DNA from: Chaenocephalus aceratus
Taxonomy: Eukaryota > Chordata > Actinopteri > Perciformes > Channichthyidae
Direction of reading: 5' to 3'
Length of the DNA: 64,000 nucleotides
Assembly (NCBI GenBank): GCA_023974075.1
Contig: JAMFTG010000120.1
Location: forward strand, 245,001 to 309,000
Notes under the pieces: model-generated
Database searches by the model: none
Told to the model about the DNA's origin: nothing
Seen by the model: only the letters and a program-made list of their open reading frames with translations
Made by a program: the position numbers and the translations under genes
In this document: one piece after another, positions 48,591 through 59,898 of the stretch
How positions within the stretch are numbered: position 1 is the stretch's first letter
Layout of the letters: each line of letters opens with the position of its first letter

Positions 48591-48954
48591 ACTGAAATCA
48601 ATGAGTTCTTCATCTGAAACTCTGCATAGTACATAACTCATATCAAAAAACATACAATAAAATGGAATGGCTTTAATATCAACCTTAGAAAAAATTACAA
48701 AAATACTTTGACTGTTCAAACATAAAAGTTTTCCCTTGTGCATAACTTCCAGTGTTAATATTCAATATGGGTTCTTCAAAATAGCAGCAATAGCTTGGTA
48801 TCAGAAACATTTTCTTCCTCCCTCTTTTCACAGAAACCGTTCTCATACCACGCTCAGTTTTAAGGCACTTGTTTTTACAAAGTGAAAAGAAACGACCCAT
48901 TTTAGAATATCAATGATCCATACAACATGTGATCCATCATTTTAGAACAGTATG

Positions 48955-49090
48955 GCTAATAAGAATAAAATAAAATATCTTGTACCAGTTTAATGGAATA
49001 ATAAAAATAAAATACACCATCTTGAAATAGTATAGGATAATAATGAAAAATAAACAAGACACTATCTTGGAATAGTATAGGTAAATTGAA
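48955..49090 (-). repeat. A/T-rich short tandem repeat in retroviral 3' region
   Basis: About three degenerate copies of a unit of some 60 bp built on TATACTATTCCAAGAT (minus strand). It lies downstream of the last env-like stretch and upstream of the 3' LTR. Non-coding. Confidence 0.5.
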
Positions 49091-49194
49091 ATTGAATTCA
49101 CTCCATTTTAGCATTTTATTTTGCTCACTTCTCTTCCCAGATTTCATCATTTAAAGAATCACATCGGCTGGACATTCATTGAATAATCTCATCT

Positions 49195-51717
49195 CTGAAC
49201 ATCCATATCATTTAAACTCACTCATCATTTTCTCAACCTCTGTATATGGGTCTACTTGTTCTCCTAGCATTTGTAACCGTCTCTCATGAGAAATTTTACC
49301 CTCCCTCCTTTCATACCATTTAAGGTATGAAAGTAATATGTTCTCTAGAAGAGGCCGTTGTGATCAATCGGTACGGTTAGGACATGGAAATGCAAACATC
49401 TAGGCCTCTCCTGGGCCCCTATGCTATCCTTGTGCACTGTGGAGCCTAAACTCCCCCTGGACTGGTCTCTTAGCCCTACTGGCTTTGGGGGTTTCGCCAT
49501 GTCGATTAACTGCATAAAAAACATCACTGGCTTTGCTAGTGCACAGGTCCCAGTCCAAATCCTGTGGCAAGACTGAGTACAAGGTTTTAGTTCCATGATA
49601 CCACCAACATCTACTCTGGGGTACGGCATTCTAGACAGTCATTTCTGGGAGAAAGAATTTGGTCAGTTAACAACAGTTGTAGAGTTTCATCACTTGGAAG
49701 TTCCCACTTCAGTAGCTTTGGGTGGTCTGTTCTAATGATGTGATAAAATCCCTGAAATGGTGTGAAAACCAGTGGAATATCAATAACGCATTATACTAAT
49801 TTTATCTTCATTCTGGTCTACTTGAAGAACCATGCTACCCTTTAACAGTGTGTGGAACCTTGGGTGCGCGAGCATGTGATAATTACTACTCCCTCCTTTA
49901 ACAAGGACTTTAAAAACAGAAGTGGTTTCTTTAATGGTTTGTAGTCCAATTCAGGAATGTTCACTCATGGCAGATATGTTTCTCCTTTTAAATAACGTCT
50001 CTAAATGTCAGGTCATCACTGATTAATGGATGAGCATTAGGAGGTGGTGGCACTTGTCTTTTAAAACTCATACTCTGGTGCCGTGCGCTCCCTCTGAAGG
50101 GGCAAGTAAGATTTAAAACATCTGCAGGGTGGGTTGAGCAAACCCCTTCTCCCTGAACGATATTTGTTGTTGAAAATATGCACCATTAAAATGAGTGATC
50201 CAAGGCCCCGTATGTATTACTCCCAATTATACTAGTTTTTCAAAATTAAAATTTTCAATTGCTCTTTGCCTAGTGTCTTTTTAAAACTCTACATCTGGTT
50301 CGACAAACAATTGTTGTTTCCACCTTAACAGTTCTCCTGAGGTAATATCCATGCTACAATGGAGACATCAATTACTCTAGATTGGAATACTTTCTTTGCT
50401 TGGCTGGAGCTCGACCTTTAACATTTTCCATTCAAATAAAGATTTGTCTGCTTTCTATATTGTAAACAAATTAAATCTTCCCCTGGTTGCTCACATGACT
50501 AAGAATCCTAAAAGAATAATTTGTTTATATGATGAAAAGATTGAATAATATTGTTCCACCCTCAGTGTGTTTTTAGGATATTTTTCTAATAAGTGTGTGT
50601 ATGTGTAAACTCACTCACTCCGGTGTTTCCTCTCTCCCCCTCTGGTCGTCAAGCCACGACCCCCTCAGGTTCGGCTGGCCCGTGCCAACTCCTCCGTCCT
50701 GGCCTCTCCCCGTCCTGTCCTCTCCTCCGTCCTGGTCCTCTCCTCCGTCCGGGCCTCTCCTCCCGTCCTGTCCTCTCCGCCGTCTTGTCCTCCTCAGTCC
50801 ATCTGCGCTTTGAATCCTCCCGCTGTAACCGTCGTGCCAGTGGGCCAATCGCTTTGATTGTCATCTCCTCCTTTTCAGTCGCTACGCTGTTGCATGGCGG
50901 GCGTATTCCGCTCTCATGTCCCACACTCTGCTCTTGTGCCACATTGTGGACACTTCGTGTCCTGATTTAGGAAACCGATGAGTTTTGCCTCTTTGTCAGC
51001 ATGCTGGTTTGGTTCTGGATGTCTCAGGCGGAGCTGGTTCTGGATGCCTCAGGTCGTTGTTGGTTCAGCTCGGGTTTCTCTGTCTGTTCGATGGAGGAGG
51101 GGGAGGAGGAGTCTCCTGTGGTGAGGTCATTTGTCTGAAGATGGGGTCGTAGCAGTCTGACAGGCAGAGAGAGAGAGAGAGATCTCGGACGCATTACCTA
51201 TAACTAATTCCTAACAAACTGAGGTAAAATATATATCCAATCCTTTCCACCATTTTCCTAATCTTACTATCTGTCTTGGATGTTAAATGCCATCTAAACC
51301 CAATTAATGTCTATCCCTAAACATTGTTTCCACCACTGTAACATGGCTACTCCAAATAACTCTTTCAGGAAACCATTTTCTTCTATAAATTAAAAATACC
51401 TACATGTTTCAAGCACCACATATTTCACACAATAAAATAACATCCCCATATTTTTAGTAACTTTTTTTACTGGACATATCTGCAATGTCGCCACAATCTG
51501 CTGGGGAATTTTGTTTATAGAGTTTGTACGTACAAAGCTGTACTTGTGGGTTAGTAGCCAGTTTCTACTGTAATCATTTTCAATAATTTTGCTCAGGTCA
51601 CCGGTCGGTTGTCCATAAACTTAACGGGGTGTTTCTGGTACAGACTAAAACATGGATCCAGTGTATTTGGAGATTCCCCTTATCTGTAAATCCCCATCAC
51701 TTACATATCCCAATCAC
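49195..51717 (-). pseudogene. Degenerate env surface-protein region
   Basis: On the minus strand several Cys-containing env-like stretches remain in different frames: one near 50100-50150 with LTCPF; one near 49650-49720; an open stretch at 49345-49629 containing WTGTCALAKP, reminiscent of the conserved W-G-C segment of fish retroviral SU; and a charged open stretch at about 49205-49345. I do not recognise a fusion peptide, CX6CC motif or C-terminal membrane anchor, so the transmembrane subunit appears absent or too degraded. A GC-rich block at 50590-51180 interrupts the region. Confidence 0.55.
50590..51180. repeat. GC-rich block inside the retrovirus with CTCCGTCCTG-type repeat
   Basis: The composition changes sharply from the A/T-rich retroviral interior. 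About 50690-50800 is an imperfect array of pyrimidine units of about 17 bp (CCTGTCCTCTCCTCCGT type). It is followed by a near-repeat around GGTTCTGGATG (51010-51050), a GGAGGAGGGGGAGGAGGAG stretch and a short (GA)n. No gene recognised. It could be an insertion or a captured sequence. Confidence 0.6.
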
Positions 51718-52059
51718 TTAAACCCATCTCATCATTTGATACAATAACTGCATGTATGGGGGGTGAATCATCTTGATTGTAACCTCCTCACCTTTGGGAC
51801 CGAGTATTTCTAACTCCTCCTCTTGTTGCTCAGCTGATCTTTTGGCTCTGGGGATAAGTGAAAGTCTCTGAAACACAGCTGGAGTTTTGTTAGTGATGTG
51901 GGCATTCTCTATGAGTGGACTAATGGATCCATGTCTTACTTGATATTGTACTCCCCATCCAACCAAAAAGGTGCCAAGTGTAATGAGCACAATCAACAAT
52001 GCTATTCTGACTCTTATCCCTAGGGGACCCCACAATTGGTTTGGCTTTGTTCTCGTCAT
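51718..52059 (-). pseudogene. Env leader / N-terminus remnant, open for 113 codons
   Basis: Longest open part of the env region. It starts with a short basic segment, then a hydrophobic membrane-spanning stretch near residues 17-36 (VRIALLIVLITLGTFLVGW), then a polar region with a furin-like RAKR at about residues 72-75, like the leader-SU cleavage of some fish and foamy-like envelopes. It ends at a stop, and the continuation is in other frames. Position just after the integrase remnant supports env. Confidence 0.65.
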
Positions 52060-52299
52060 CTCTATTTGTCCCTGGTTGTGTCAGTTACAGAATTTAAATA
52101 ATGAGTACTATAATAACGTATACGAAAATTGGACTCTTTTTCAGATGTAAAACAAAAAAATAGGTTTTCACTTTAGTGTACAATCTATAAAAATATATAT
52201 ACAATTTGTCTTTTGAGCTGTTTCTGTCTTTATCTTATGTCTATTTATTGTTTTGTTCCAGCTCTGCCAAATCAGTCCTAACTCCCAATAATGTTCTGG

Positions 52300-52560
52300 A
52301 AGTTGCCGGTGAAGGGTGACCATGTGTGAGGGTGGTGTCAATTTGCTCCTTTTTCTTTACCTTTAAACCGGAGCGCGTGTGAAGTTCATTACAACTTCTC
52401 ACTGTTCCGTCCACCGGGATCAGCTCACTGTCTTTTGTGAACTTTCACCCTCACCCAATCACCTGGCCAAACAGGAGTCTCTTCTGGAGTCTCGTCTGGT
52501 TCTCTGTAGCTTTCCCAGCCTGTGTAGACAAAACTTGGATAATATTACTCAGAGTTCTGA
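52300..52560 (-). pseudogene. Retroviral pol remnant: integrase C-terminal domain only
   Basis: Integrase inserts viral DNA into the host chromosome. On the minus strand at about 52437-52475 the frame reads PVWPGDWVRVKVH, the PGDWV-type C-terminal motif of gamma/epsilon retroviral integrases, preceded by an acidic Pro-rich stretch. A stop follows within three codons, and the sequence equivalent to the next strands continues in other frames. It ends about 250-350 nt before the env start, as expected. I see no protease, reverse transcriptase, RNase H or integrase catalytic core anywhere in the element. Confidence 0.7.
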
Positions 52561-53989
52561 CATATTCATCACTTCTATTCATCTAATATCTTAAAACTGG
52601 ACCACTCCCTCCTTGGAGGAGGCCCAGGCTTCGGCATACCTTTTGTCGTTATGAGACCTATTATTAACTACATGTTATTATTTATTAACTACAACGTCAC
52701 TGAAATCAACATATCTGCATACTCATGACACTCCCTCCTTTGAGCACAACATGCTCAATCAATATTGCAATGATTACCCTATTCTGAACAGGACATGTAA
52801 AACCCATAACGTTGCACAAAATAAATATAACTTCTCCGTGTACCCATAAGGTGTACAAAAAATATCGTATGATGTATGGCTTTCTGATGGTATAAAAACA
52901 TTCACTCATTTGCCATTAGCACAAAAATGTGTTTACTTGTTTCAGGAATGGCTTTTTGTCCTGGTATTATGCATCATTGTTGCTGCGAAAAACAATACCC
53001 CTGGTGTCGCTAATGCGTCTCAATAACTCTAGGATTAGAGGATTGTTTGATACTGCTGAACTAACATATGATAAAATAATATTTCTCCAAACTAGAGGGA
53101 AATATGAACTATTCTCACCGAGGGTGACATGCATGGAGGGCTGGTGCCCCTCACTCAAAATGAGATATTGCCTTACGCACTACATTATAAATCTGTAAAG
53201 TCACTCAAGAATAAATAAATAAAAACTGATTCTGAAACTGTTGTAAAAACCCTACAACTTCTTTATCCAAGCTCTCAATCAGTGTTATGTTATTTCATCT
53301 GCAGCTCATTGCCATAAAACAGATACTTCAGACCGATTATAAAATTGTGTTTATGAGAAAAAAATGTAATCTGACTCCAAAAATCACATAATTATTTGAC
53401 TAAAAACTACACTTCTAATAACAATAAATGAAGTTCCCCTTTAAACACAGCCCCGGTCTTCTGACGGGGTCTATCTATGTACTGGCTGGAAATGTTGGGC
53501 CAGTCTCTGTCGCTCTGTCACTGTTTTTACCGCCAACAGTCACTCTCTAGTTCTGCTGGGTTCTTGTTGACTTCTTCACTGGTTTGAGACAAGCGACCCT
53601 ATCGGACACCTCCCTTTGTAGCCAGACTTCACCACAGCAGAATCGAGTTTCTGTTTTTAGGTCTCAACAGCTCCACGTCTGGTGTATCGCCGCCCCTTGA
53701 ACTGCAGTCGGTGTGAAAAGGAGGTAAGGATCCTCCGTCTTGGGCGAGTACTAGGTTTCCGTCTTCATATTTTTGGGTGGAAACATGTCGTCTTGACCTC
53801 ACTAGCTGTGTGGACACAACAGTTTTCTGTGTGGGGGAACAACATCACTCGTAATCTCTTTCCTTCTCATAATTACAAAAATAGTCTGCTAAATGTTCTA
53901 CTATGTTTTATGCTTTATGTGTAAATGCAATATGCTACTCACTGTCTTGTTTTACATTAAACCTCTCCCTCCTGTGGTGACAGATATGG

Positions 53990-55135
53990 CTCAATGTAGC
54001 TGAAGATTTCAAAATACCCTTGTGCTGAAGATGCATCACCTGGTGGTCTGGTCCTCTGAGCTCCTCATTGTTGTGGTTGATACCAGGGTGTCAGTGGCAT
54101 TTGGGTCATGTTTGGCACCCCTGTTCGTCTTTGACATCTCTGGGACCCCCTGCCTCCGTCGTAAACCTCCCGGGGTATCTACATGGAGGGCCGTTGTTTT
54201 GGTGCACTGTTCTGCGGACACTCTCTGGACCAATGTGTCAGCGGACCACATTTGTAGCAGCCTTCATCTGTTCTTCGTCTTGATCGTGGCTTTCCTCCTC
54301 TGCCACTTTGTCTTCCTCGGAATTGTTGATTCTGCACCTGAATCTCTGGCACCTCCCGAGCTTGAATTGTTGGAAGGTGTCTGACCTGCCTTCTCTGGTT
54401 CTATGGCCATCCCTGATGTAGCTGCCATTTGCCTTGCCGCTTTCTTGTTTTTAATAGCTTCGGTATCTTTCTCAGCTATTTGCATCTTCAAGAGTCTCAG
54501 TTGTTAGTGCTTCCATTTCTGTCTTTGTGTTTGTCTTTCTTCTGTGATTTCTTCTAATCGTATGTTCTCTTCTATCAGGTGTTTTGATTGACTGGTTAGC
54601 ACTCTTACTTCATACTCCAATTATTTGAGATGTTTGTTTCATGGAGACTCCATCCAACTGCAAGGACTTCTCCTATAGAACCAACATTCGGGGAGGAAGG
54701 AGGGGACTTCGGCCAGGCTTAGATACAGCTTCGGAGTTTGGATAACTGGAGCCTCTTTGGTTTTTTCTGCTATGTCTTCCCTCAATGGCAGGTCTGGCTA
54801 CTCGGACCACATTTATGCTGTGTGCCAATAGGCTGGCATATTCCAGATGGAGTATCAGACTTGTAACTCTTATAAATCTTTCTTCAGCTTCTCTCCATAT
54901 AGTTAGCTGTTGTAGGCATTGTTCGTGCTCATAGTCGAGTACTGCTCTTCTATGGGCTTTTGTTGGTCCAGGTTGATCATCTGCTGGAACCATCCTCTGT
55001 TTGCCACTGTTCCAACAGTTTCTCTATTTGGGTTCCATGTCTTTGTTCTAAGTTTTGGAAACTGTGTAGCATCTGATCTGATTTTTACCCTTTCCTTGAT
55101 ACCGCATGTGAGCCTGGCTCTGCTTTTGGTCTCAA
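53990..55135 (-). pseudogene. Broken retroviral gag remnant with CCHC zinc knuckle
   Basis: Retroviral Gag forms the particle; its nucleocapsid knuckle binds genomic RNA. Seen on the minus strand: a Gln/Glu-rich, coiled-coil-like stretch around 55000-55090; an open stretch of 106 codons at 54673-54993; a Lys/Thr-rich stretch at 54264-54491; then one zinc knuckle CYKCGPLTHWSREC at 54218-54259 (C-X2-C-X4-H-X4-C). The knuckle is in a different frame from the preceding open stretch, and a stop lies 12 codons after it. Further gag-like sequence continues in a third frame to about 53970. Matrix and capsid are not recognisable to me. The knuckle gives good confidence that this is gag; the boundaries are approximate. 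Confidence 0.75.
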
Positions 55136-56431
55136 CTTAGTTCTTTCGGTGACATGCTCTCTAACTATTCAAATGATCAAAGCACTAGTCCTCTGACTAG
55201 TACCTTTGTATTCCTTCAAAATATCCTACATCATCAGAATTGTTAAATCTGTTCTTTTTTTTTTTTTTTTTTAAAAGTTAATTAAAAGATAACAATTGTG
55301 CAAATTTTAAAATCTGAAATGCTAAAATTTTACAGTGTATGGTTTTGACTATGAAATATGAAATTAGAAATCTGGTGAAAATCTATTGTGTTTCACTTTT
55401 CAAATGTTTGGAATTATGTAAATGTCATAACTTGTGTTAGCTTCAATACATTTGTTTGCTTATTTGAAAAGTATTATATAAAGTGTCTTATCTTATAATT
55501 AGAAACCACTTGCAATTCTATCTCGGCAATGAGGCATGTGTGTATTTATAACACTTAGAATTAGACTTCAAAATGGTATTGAGTGTTTCCTCCATGTAAT
55601 AATTCTGTACTACCAGCAGAGCGCTATTGTAATTTCAGCTTAATCCACTAGGGATTACTATTGCAAAACTAACCTGTATTTAAGAAAAACTTATTTTCTT
55701 TTCTAAAAAAAATAGAAAGAGAATTACACTAGGGAAGATATTACACTTGGTTAAAACGACACAGCACATAATCGCCAAAACACTTTTGCAAACTGGAATA
55801 TTTCAAAAACGTCAATTCAAGCAGAAAAAACTTCCAATATCAGACCCCTATGAATGCCAAACTTCCCACGGTAAAATAACCTATCTATTTTATAATTCCA
55901 ACTTTGCAAAGAAATGTGATTTGTCCTTCTCAAGAAGGAGTAGGACTGGGTGAACACAAACAGAGTCACTTCTTCAATTAGCATTTCACGAAATGGCGAC
56001 TGCCGTGTGGTTTATTGTAAACATGCTGGCAAAACAAGATGGCAACTTTTCCAACCTTTGACCTGAAGAACAAAGGGATTTTACAGCGGATTTTTAAAAG
56101 TCAACACAAAACAACAATGCAGTTTAAAATAACATTTCTATTTAATGTACAATTTATAAATGGGCCTCATACCCTTACGTCACAGTTCTCTACCCATGCA
56201 CGTAATTCTTTGACTTTAAGAGCCAGTATGGTTACCTCCTCTGTTTAAACACGCCATGTTGGGACAAATTTAAGACGCAAATCAAACACAATCAGCAGAA
56301 TATCGTCTAACTAACGCACGAATGTCGCACTTCTCATCGTAATCCACACGCAATGTCTGTTTGAAAACAGGAAAACAACCACTGAAAGTTTCAAACCTTT
56401 CAGGCCTTTTCCTCGAAAAGGACTTTTTTAT

Positions 56432-57052
56432 AAGAAGGCCTCACACTGTAATCAGAACACTCACTCAACTGTGTTCTTGTTTAAATAGTCTCCAACCATT
56501 CACGTTAACATAAAACGTAACAAGAAACGCAATTGAAATGATTGCCAAATCACACAAAGGACTTTTAAAAAAAACAAACACTCTCCAATAATCTCAGTTT
56601 CCACTGTGATTTTGTTCTTTTGTTTAAATAGCCACACACTATTCACGTTAACTTAAAACGTAACAAAGAACACTATATTGGAACGATTAGCCTCTTGCCG
56701 ACATGTAATAACAGACAAACGAATAGCATGCAGGGTTGGGTATTAGAAAGCCTCACTGTAATCAACACTCACTCAACTGTGTTCTTGTTTAAATAGTCTC
56801 CAACCATTCACGTTAACTTAAAACGTAACAAGAAACGCAATTGAAATGATTGCCAAATCACACAAAGGACTTTAAAAAAAAATTAACAAACACTCCCTCC
56901 AATAATCTCAGTTTCCACTGTGATTTTGTTCTTTTGTTTAAATAGCCACACGCTATTCACGTTAACTTAAAACGTAACAAAGAACACTATATTGGAGCGA
57001 TTAGCCTCTTGCTGACATGTAATAACAGACAAACGAATAGCATGCAGGGTTA
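56432..57052 (-). repeat. Nested tandem duplication in the retroviral leader
   Basis: A block of about 310 bp (56432-56740) is repeated head to tail at about 56742-57052 with few differences. Each copy itself contains two related halves built around TTCACGTTAAC and AAAACGTAAC, giving four sub-repeats. It lies between the leader donor and the first gag-like sequence. No coding potential seen. Confidence 0.85.
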
Positions 57053-57247
57053 GATATGAAAAATAAGTAAAAGTAACTCACCCTGCTTGTGACAAAGCAA
57101 CGCCTCGTGTTATATGATTGTTGTCATTAATTTGGTTGTTTTAACATTAATTTCCCAGCTATTTTCGGGAACCGGAAACAGCAGTCCAACACACAGTCCT
57201 AAGATTTTCCTGCATAAACTATTGAAGAATTTGATTTAACGGGTTTC

Positions 57248-57259
57248 TTCTTACCGATT
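57248..57259 (-). other. Candidate retroviral leader splice donor
   Basis: On the minus strand CGGTAAGAAG (GT at 57253-57254) lies about 110 nt into the leader after the 5' LTR, where simple retroviruses place the donor for spliced env RNA. Sequence match only. Confidence 0.45.
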
Positions 57260-57343
57260 GTTTGAGATCTCTTGTGTGTCAGACGATTGCGTTCCGGGTC
57301 CAGGCCACAGCCGGCTGGATGGTCTCTCCCGTACCACTAGAAT

Positions 57344-57361
57344 CACGTCGGCTTTGTCCCA
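57344..57361 (-). other. Primer-binding-site-like sequence
   Basis: Two bases after the 5' LTR end on the minus strand lies TGGGACAAAGCCGACGTG. The leading TGG and two-base spacing are typical of retroviral primer binding sites. The CCGACGTGATT part (running just beyond the interval) equals the T-arm portion of the avian retroviral tRNA-Trp site as I recall it. The acceptor-stem half does not match and seems two bases too long, so the tRNA is uncertain. Confidence 0.6.
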
Positions 57362-57363
57362 AT

Positions 57364-58116
57364 TGTTATCTGTGTGTGATTTTTCTAGCGTCCAGGAGAG
57401 AAGTTTAAAAAGGAGACTAAATGGAGTCTCTGAAAAGGTTCAAATTGGTACTTTAATTAATAAAAAGCGTGGTGATGTCACAAACAGATATAGTCCGAAC
57501 AGAAATACAGCTGTGATCTCTGGCTCTGGTCGTGAAGAGAGAGAGCGTTGGCTCAGGTTGTGCTGAATTATATCCTCTGCTGGCTCCTCCCTGCGGGCCG
57601 GCTCTCAACATCCGTTGTTACGCATATCAGAGGATAAAGACATTGTACATTCAATATATCTAAACACGCCTTTTCTCTTCCTTAACTCTTTCATGACTTT
57701 TCATTTAACACATTCTAAACACTGTAATCAATACTCCTAAAAATACAGGAAATACTTCACGGCAGTTTGGTTCCGGTTGGTCTGAATGTTGTCACATGCT
57801 AACCACACTGTAAACAATAACATAATCAAATAAACTGTACCTTATCCAACAATAATAATATCTCGACGTCTATAGTTGTAGTGTTGAATCAGTAGGTTTC
57901 GATGTGCAACATCATATCATATTGGTGCTAAATTCACCTCTATAGTAAATGGTATATTAGCCTCATGCTAACCGGAGATGAAGGATTTTCAGAATAAAAG
58001 CTTAACAAGTTCCTTGTGCACAAGAACTTCTGGTTTTTTCAGTGTAAAACAGCAATTAAACTGACTGTGTGTTTAAGGTGCACTATGCTCTCAAACATTG
58101 ATTTTAATTTCTAACA
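57364..58116 (-). repeat. 5' LTR of the endogenous retrovirus
   Basis: 753 bp, starting TGTTAG and ending AACA on the minus strand. In the sense direction it contains a GC-rich stretch, then a TATA-like ATATAATT (about 57565-57571), then ATTAAA near the end as a possible poly(A) signal. It differs from the other LTR by only a handful of substitutions and about a dozen small indels, mostly in homopolymers; one 2-bp loss shortens the TATA element relative to the partner LTR. Confidence 0.93.
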
Positions 58117-58478
58117 AAGTTAAATGACAAGTAAAAAGACTCAAACAGCTCGAAGGTCTTTTTTTAACGTGTTTTCCTCACCTGGGTTCCGCTTTCATCC
58201 TATTTGCTCACGCTGCAGCCGTGCTTAATTAGTTGATTTATGTCTCTGTGTCGCGCTGCTGACGAATAGGGGGAACTATTAGTGTGTGTGGACGTACGCT
58301 GTCTGAGTCGAGGTCAGCGTGCAGCAGGTGTGGTTTCCTCGATGTTTACTCGCTGACACACACCGAGCAGATCGAGCAACAACGAGACGCTTCTGAGCTG
58401 TAAGTACTGACATCCGATCCTCTCCAAATCTCTGAGTGTGTGGGTGCGCGTGTGTGTGTGTGTGTGTGTGTGTGTGTT

Positions 58479-58787
58479 GGACTAGCATTACTATACTTGT
58501 GGGGACCTACATCTGTTTATACAGTCACGTTGTGGGGACTCGCCTCCCTTATGGGGACAAAATGGAGGTCCCCATAAGGGGATCATTAATTTTAGGGTGA
58601 AGACTTGGTTAGGTTTAGGGTAAGGTTAAGGGTAAGGTTAAGGGTAAGGTTTAAGGGTAAGGGTAAAGTTAAGGGTAAGGTTAAGGGTAAGGTAAGGTTA
58701 GGCATGTGTTGGTTATGGTTAAGGTTAGGATAAGTCTCCAGGACATGCATGTAAGTCAATGTAATGTCCCCTGAAGAGATGTATACA

Positions 58788-58788
<1 letters not shown>
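58479..58788 (+). repeat. Dispersed block with telomere-like core, second copy
   Basis: Inverse counterpart of 6752-7059: GACTAGCATTACTATACTTG, TGGAGGTCCCCATAAGGGG, the GGTTAAGGGTAAGG core (58610-58700) and CCAGGACATGCATGTAAGTC. (GT)n lies on both sides. Confidence 0.85.

Positions 58789-58852
<64 letters not shown>
58789..58852. repeat. (GT)n microsatellite
   Basis: Right boundary of the second telomere-like block. The left boundary is the (GT)n at 58451-58478. Confidence 0.98.
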
Positions 58853-58855
<3 letters not shown>

Positions 58856-58859
58856 TGAG

Positions 58860-59898
58860 AGAGATAACCTTGGCTATGTGCAATCAACCAATCCGTCAAG
58901 TCATCCAACCCGACGTACACATTTGAGATGTTCAATCATACGATATAATTTCCTCTCGCTCGAGTCCTTCAAGGTCGCACGTATCGGACTTTAAAGATGA
59001 TGCTAACTGCGGCTCATGTCAAGGTGTCTGATGCACGCTCTCTGGAAGCTCACAGAGGTCACTGGTGCTGATCTTTCATCCTGTCCTTGGCGGTGGGAGA
59101 TCCCTGGAAGAGTCCCCTCAGCGATTGACCCAAACCGGCGTAAATGGAACATTCAGGACTGGGGACTAAGTGTCCGATGTGCTGCATGTCAACCTTACAC
59201 TGAATATATAGGAAGTGGGCGTGGTCATTGTTTACAACCATCCATTTATCTGTGGTCTACACATTGAAGCCTTGAGTGGGTTGAAGTACAACTGAACACT
59301 GAAATGTCAGAGGAGCTGAATGGACCAGAAACCATACAAATATAATGAAGGCAAGTATACAATGAGAAATTATACACTTTACAAGACTACTCACAGAGAC
59401 AAGACACAGCTGGAAAAGACACAAGTGAACAGTGAACAATATCACACAGGTGAAAGGAAGCAGGGCAAAAAAGACAGGAAGTAAAACAAGACAAAACATA
59501 ATACAAATAAAATCGTCATGAAACTGAATTATACATTTTCAGGCAACCAAAATACTGAACTCTCAAGATGTGTAAACACACTGTAAAAGGTAAGCAAACC
59601 ATTGTATCGTCTATTTCACTCCTAATTTACTGAATGAACATCATGCTGTATCGATCAGACTTGACACTACAGATAAAGACTGATTTACTGATGTAATAAA
59701 TCAAGAGAGAAGTCGGAACATTTTCTCATAGACTTCTCTGCACTTATCGTTGAACCAGAGATGTCGCCCCCTGCTGGAAATTCGAGAGAATGCAGGTTTA
59801 AGAAACTTAACTTATCTCACCCAGAAGTTTCAGCTTGATTTAAATGTATGTAAACAACAACAACAATAACATGATAAGACCCATGAGAGGCTTTATAC
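58860..59898. other. No gene recognised
   Basis: Unique-looking sequence. Frames up to 83 codons have no known features. Confidence 0.55.

Larger units (their letters stand above)
47805..58116 (-). mobile_element. Endogenous retrovirus, LTR-gag-(deleted pol)-env-LTR
   Basis: Two near-identical direct repeats of about 752-753 bp (TG...CA ends) lie 8.8 kb apart and are flanked by a 4-bp duplication AAGT (47801-47804 and 58117-58120). Orientation is minus: a PBS-like site adjoins the right LTR, a polypurine stretch adjoins the left LTR, and gag zinc knuckle, integrase C-terminus and env leader follow in that order on the minus strand. Gag and env are broken by stops and frameshifts. Only about 1.7 kb separates the gag knuckle from the integrase C-terminus, where a complete pro-RT-RNaseH-IN needs over 3 kb, so most of pol is missing. 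The integrase PGDWV module and single CCHC knuckle suggest a gamma/epsilon-like fish retrovirus; the exact clade is not determined. Confidence 0.93.

Noticed and set aside
52929..53198. 89-codon plus-strand frame inside the retrovirus
   Set aside because: Antisense to the element, no known motif, and the region is degenerate sequence between the gag and integrase remnants.
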